Assembly (NCBI GenBank): GCA_001655205.1
Contig: LPNZ01010759.1
Location: 1-50,172 of the forward strand
Direction: 5' to 3'
From: Lenisia limosa
Lineage: Eukaryota; Breviatea
DNA: 50,172 nucleotides
Made by a program: the position numbers and the translations under genes. Each line of letters begins with the position of its first letter. The first letter of the stretch is position 1. Below are positions 46,501 to 50,172 of the stretch, one piece after another. The notes under the pieces were generated by a model. That model was not told the DNA's origin. It searched no databases and saw nothing but the letters and a program-made list of their open reading frames with translations.

Positions 46501-49500
46501 ACAATGAATAAACAGGTCGAAACTCCAAAAGTCAGCCTGGTCCACAAAGCTGTCACTCCCCACTTGGGTATGAAGTAGCGCATATCCCGCATGTCCGTAG
46601 CCTCAAGCATGCCCTTCTTCAGAGAGAAAGGAAGGTCAATTTCGTCGAACACAATTGGCGACCGTTCCAAGAGGCAGAGTAGCTCTGACGTCTCAGAGTT
46701 TGTGAGCCGGTTGAGCGTTTTGGTGTCAACTTTGAGGGCGGTGAAGAACTTCGCAAACACTGGAGGAGAGGGTCAGGAGTTGCTTACATTGGAGAAACAC
46801 GTTAACTTGTTTATGCTTTAACCCAACCATTTGCTTCAAAGTATTTAGCCTGTCAGACAACAAGAAATTGCACAAACTAATCCACAATACGATAATAGTA
46901 AAAACCACACTCAGTCCAGCCTTAACCTCCAGGTCATTATGCTCCTAGATTCAATCGAGGCTTTACTGCCAAACCCAACCGACCGTCCAAGGAGGAAGCG
47001 AGGGCCGACGTCAGAGGGTCCCCCGTGAGGCCCAAATGGCCGCGGTGCGAGGAGAACAGCCCTTGCACCATGTCCAGATGCTGCTCTAGCGAGAGGTGCG
47101 GTCGTAGGCCTGAGGCTCGTAGGGAGGCAACCATCAAACCAATGTACGAAGACAGCAGCGGTGAACTTGTCTTCAGTTTGGTTTGCCTCCTCACTTCTTG
47201 GAAGCAAATGGGACCTGTAGGGTGATGAGCATCTGTGTTTGTGGTAGTAGCATTGTTCACATGACGTTTGCATTTTTAGTTCCCCCCCCCCCCCCNNNNN
47301 NNNNNNNNNNNNNNNNNNNNNNNNNNNNNNNNNNNNNNNNNNCCATCACTGTGCTTGAACTCATGCTTAGCCTCGGCAACGTCGCTCTGAAGGACTATTC
47401 CGTCGTAGAGAGGCTGGCCGATCTTGGTGTCAGGGAAAAGCTTCATAGAGGCGTTTGAAGGAACTATCTGTTCAGTCAGCTTGGCTTCTGTGTAGGGGTG
47501 GAGGGGGGCGGAAAAGCCGTTTTCTGGGAGAACATCCTTTTCAAAATGAGTTGCTAGACTCATGAACTCCTTGAATGTGTGGACTGCGGGCTCCTTATCA
47601 CTGGGCTTGACGGGAGCCTTGACATTCTTAGCGCATTTGCTCGATTGTGCTTCCTTATCATCCTCACCATCAGGGATTGTGAACGTGGCATCTGGATGGT
47701 TCTCAAGGAAGGACACAAGCTCGGCATCCAACTCCTCATTTGCCTCAGTCTCCTGGTCCTGGCTGACGAGGTCATTAAGGCGTGAAAGGAAGACGCCGAA
47801 GAGCTTGATGTCACTGAATCTGTCCATTGACGGCGGGTTTGTCATGGCGTACTGGGCAAGATGGTACGGCATTTGGACCATTTTGGAGTCGTCCTCCTCG
47901 AAGATAGAGCGGCCCTTGCTTTCTGAGGGGTGAGCTAAAGAAACGATTTGACACTTGTAGCTCGTTTATATTTCTACACAAGCGCGAATGAAATCTACGA
48001 TGGTTCTTATTTCTACATAACATATGAAACTACAACAAACACAAATGAAAAGTAGAAAACCAACGATTTCAGCAAATACATTCCCAATATCCTCCAACCT
48101 CTGAAGGCGATTTTGGAGAACGTCGTGGTGATATCGGAGCGCGAACAGTGCGAAAACAGGAGACGCTTGGCCACCAGTCGGTCCAACATCGTTGAGTCCA
48201 TGAGACCAGGGTCGTCTTCTTCTGTAACGCGTCAGAGAAATGCACTGCTTTAGCGACAAAAAGCGGTGATACTGCAGCATAAGCCTGGACCTAGAACATT
48301 CAGCGTACCATCAGGAGTTTGTATTAGTGGCTCCTTTGTCCCGTTGAATGCTGCGGCTTTTCTTCCGATCATGACTCTCGCGTGGCCGTTCAGTGAGTAG
48401 TACAACAGTGCGGGGTCGAAATTGTTAGACGGGAAGTCAGGTTCGAATTCCGAGTGTTTGGAAAGGGACGTGAGGGCCTTGAGTACTCCGGGGGTGTAGA
48501 GGTCAATACAGGGCGCCTGGGGGGGGGTCAATTTCAAATAAAAGGAATATTAACAAATTAAGTTTGAAACATAAAACAAAAGACATCCTAAAAAGCAATA
48601 TGAACAAAAGACATCCTTAGACTCTTGGTCGTACCTGATACTCCATGGCAAGGTTGTGGAAGAATGATGTGTCGTGAAAGCCTGGGGAGATCAGACAGCT
48701 TTCTTTCTTTCAAAATAGGTAAAATATTTTTTTGTGGTTAAGCCTAACCAACACAACAACCCCCTCATAGCCACGGGTTGATCACCCCTCATAGCCACGG
48801 GTTGATCACCCCTCATAGCCNNNNNNNNNNNNNNNNNNNNNNNNNNNNNNNNNNNNNNNNNNNNNNNNNNNNNNNNNNNNNNNNNNNNNNNNNNNNNNNN
48901 NNNNNNNNNNNNNNNNNNNNNNNNNNNNNNNNNNNNNNNNNNNNNNNNNNNNNNNNNNNNNNNNNNNNNNNNNNNNNNNNNNNNNNNNNNNNNNNNNNNN
49001 NNNNNNNNNNNNTTCGAAGGCGTTGAGCGCAACCTTCTCGATATCGGCACACATGACAGAAATGAGAACCTCGGAAAGCGTAGCAGTGAGGCTTGGAATC
49101 ACCTTGAACTTCTCGTTGCCGAAGATCTTCGTGTAATTGTCGCCACACTGGACAGTCAGAAGGAGTAGAGGAGCTTGATACAAGCGATTAAAAAAAAACC
49201 GATGAAATATACACGCTTGGTACTTGGAAGGCAGATGACTGTAATAAAATAATATGAAAATCCCCTTTCTAAAGCGGATAATCTACAATACTATATTATA
49301 TGATGTACTCCTAGCATACAAAGTCCACCATGTGTGTTGTAGAGAACTGCAGCGCTTCAGTCACGACATTCATCATCATCTGGCCGCTGAACAAGTCGCC
49401 GTCCACTACCAGTCGGTCCATATCGCCTTGTGACCCGTCCATCGACCTGCCGCAAATGCCGTTCAAAAGGGTGTCGTCAACACAGCCGCTGCACGTACAC

Positions 49501-50172
49501 GAGTTGATGTGGTTACGATCGTAGACTGCCTTTTTGGGAAGCGGGATGAAGGTAAGGGCATCAGGGTTGCTTATTGGAGAGGAGTGCTCACGACAGGCTT
49601 TGAGGAACGCCTGGGTACTGGAAATGATGGGGGCTCTGGCATGGAAAGTGGCTGACGGTTCACTGACAGTCGGGATTTTGTTGCACAGATACTACATGCA
49701 TAAAAAGAAGCACGCTTGTTTCTCAACGGATTGATTGTATTGATATTCCTTACACACACCCTTCTCCGCCCCGGGTACCTCATAGAACCCGTTGGTAACA
49801 ATGGCAGTGAGATGGTGCAGTAAATTGTCGAGAATGCTGACGTCATCAATGCGAGCCAGTATCTTGTGCTGATCCTTAGAAGAGTAAATTTAGCCAATAA
49901 CTTGTGCTGATCCTTAGAATAGTAAATTAAGTCTGAGGCCCCTCCCGGTGAGGTAATCCGAATTAAAGAACTTCACACCCAAGTTGCCACCACCCCCACC
50001 CCTTCATTGAGCGTTCGCGGGTCAGTGCTGCTCAGAGACACTAAGTTTGGATGGTTCGGGTAATTGGCTTTCCTGTTAGGTGAGGAGCATGGATAACCTC
50101 CAAGCATAGGAAAGGCCATAAAAGGAGACTTTTGTGAAAATGAGAAATAATAGAACGATCGGATAAGCTACC
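40526..50172 (-). CDS. Large multi-exon protein of unknown function (5' end missing)
   Basis: A chain of same-strand exons enters from the right edge and ends with TAA at 40526-40528. Clear exons are 50072-50000 (NYPNHPNLVSLSSTDP), 49874-49779, 49691-49320 (124 codons with a CTCSGC cluster), 48516-48309, 48215-48099 and a long one from 47922 to gap 47296-47342. Next come 47214 to about 46988, 46759-46564 (VFDEIDLPFSLKKGML) and 46415-46289. Exons continue through 45.7 kb (VVQYFNVPSNGVLHDHRNGL), 45.3 kb and 43.7 kb (ANTMVLPSMFCPNDIA). A polybasic, NLS-like stretch (KKKKKSRKKKKK) lies near 42970. Helical, coiled-coil-like exons follow at 41932-41810 and 41587-41488. Most testable phases agree, but 46.1 to 45.7 kb and 41.3 to 40.85 kb are unresolved, so two genes are possible. 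No signal peptide or membrane span is seen. I do not recognise the family. Confidence 0.68.
41933..42260 (-). repeat. Introner-like intron, copy C
   Basis: Intron of the large unknown gene. In gene sense: GTGAGGG donor, GGCCTGGGGTCTGTTTGTTT (compare copy B), gap 41967-42065, then TCTCCAATTTTACCCC plus a C run and AG. The last block matches copies A and B. Confidence 0.6.
43869..44183. other. Assembly gap of 315 N
   Basis: The longest gap in the window. It starts at a run of C and lies inside the large unknown gene. At least one exon may be hidden. Confidence 0.95.
44671..44742. repeat. Imperfect tandem duplication after a gap
   Basis: CTGAGCC-AAAGCATTGTGA recurs after about 35 bp, followed by a decayed third piece (GATTAAAGATGAG). 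It lies in an intron of the large unknown gene, right after gap 44576-44670. Confidence 0.75.
48757..48820. repeat. 24-bp minisatellite running into a gap
   Basis: The unit is CCCCTCATAGCCACGGGTTG plus ATCA. Two full copies and a partial one are seen before gap 48821-49012. It reads as an 8-residue repeat in one minus-strand frame but lies between exons 49147 and 48681, so it is probably intronic. Confidence 0.88.
49864..49930. repeat. 37-bp duplication spanning an acceptor and exon start
   Basis: CTTGTGCTGATCCTTAGAA followed by AGTAAATT occurs twice. In gene sense each copy contains an AAG acceptor and the first codons of the exon DQHKIL. The copy nearer the exon continues into the open frame. 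Confidence 0.85.

Noticed and set aside
48757-48820. 24-bp repeat as a coding 8-residue repeat (AMRGDQPV)
   Set aside because: Open in frame, but it sits between exons 49147 and 48681 with no splice support; an intronic minisatellite is more likely.
1-50172. tRNA, rRNA or other classical RNA genes
   Set aside because: I saw no cloverleaf with a matching A and B box or rRNA-like sequence on either strand by eye; a covariance scan was not possible.
1-50172. Alternative genetic code
   Set aside because: TAA, TGA and TAG all end recognisable genes (MJ1316 protein, PRMT7, secreted repeat protein), and none is needed as a sense codon in conserved exons.
40526-50172. Identification as a UBE4/Ufd2-type ubiquitin factor
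   Set aside because: A few segments felt similar, but the order of motifs does not fit and no U-box is visible at the C-terminus.

Overview
This window is nuclear DNA from a unicellular eukaryote whose lineage I cannot name. Every recognisable gene is cut by many short GT-AG introns (one 46-nt example, most 60-350 nt). The genetic code is standard: TAA, TGA and TAG all end genes here. The gene set is eukaryotic: a cytosolic-type cysteinyl-tRNA synthetase, PRMT7, a GPI ethanolamine-phosphate transferase, a polycystin-2-like channel, and a DUF1279-like protein with a long basic presequence that suggests an ordinary mitochondrion. The assembly is a draft with about 31 N-gaps, many next to long runs of G or C. 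All gene models were built by reading exons by eye and checking splice phase, so internal exons can be missing, especially in gaps.

Layout from left to right: a doubtful + strand terminal exon (2-163); CARS on the minus strand (3507 to 269, continuing off the left edge); a secreted protein of unknown function (+, 3828-7399); a DUF1279/FAM210-like protein (+, 7693-9834); a 198-bp element with 20-bp perfect terminal inverted repeats (10028-10225); a 204-aa MJ1316-domain protein (minus, 11908-10388); PRMT7 (+, 12440-18485); a GPI ethanolamine-phosphate transferase-like membrane enzyme (minus, 27614-18539); a secreted repeat protein resembling a beta-helix (+, 27840-30492); a PKD2-like channel with two EF-hands and a predicted coiled-coil tail (minus, 40307-30678); and a large unrecognised protein (minus, from beyond 50172 to 40526). 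Genes are tightly packed. Head-to-head pairs are separated by 225-531 bp, and convergent ends lie as close as 53 bp. The genes are unrelated in function and do not form a pathway.

The most interesting feature is the introns. Many start with a run of G just after the 5' splice site and/or end with a run of C just before the 3' AG, and several have both, so the ends could pair. At least four introns in three different genes share blocks of sequence in the same order and orientation, including the acceptor. This resembles introner-like elements (mobile introns). A separate block of about 130 bp sits in three introns, always in the same orientation to the host gene, and could be an intronic non-coding RNA or a further mobile family.
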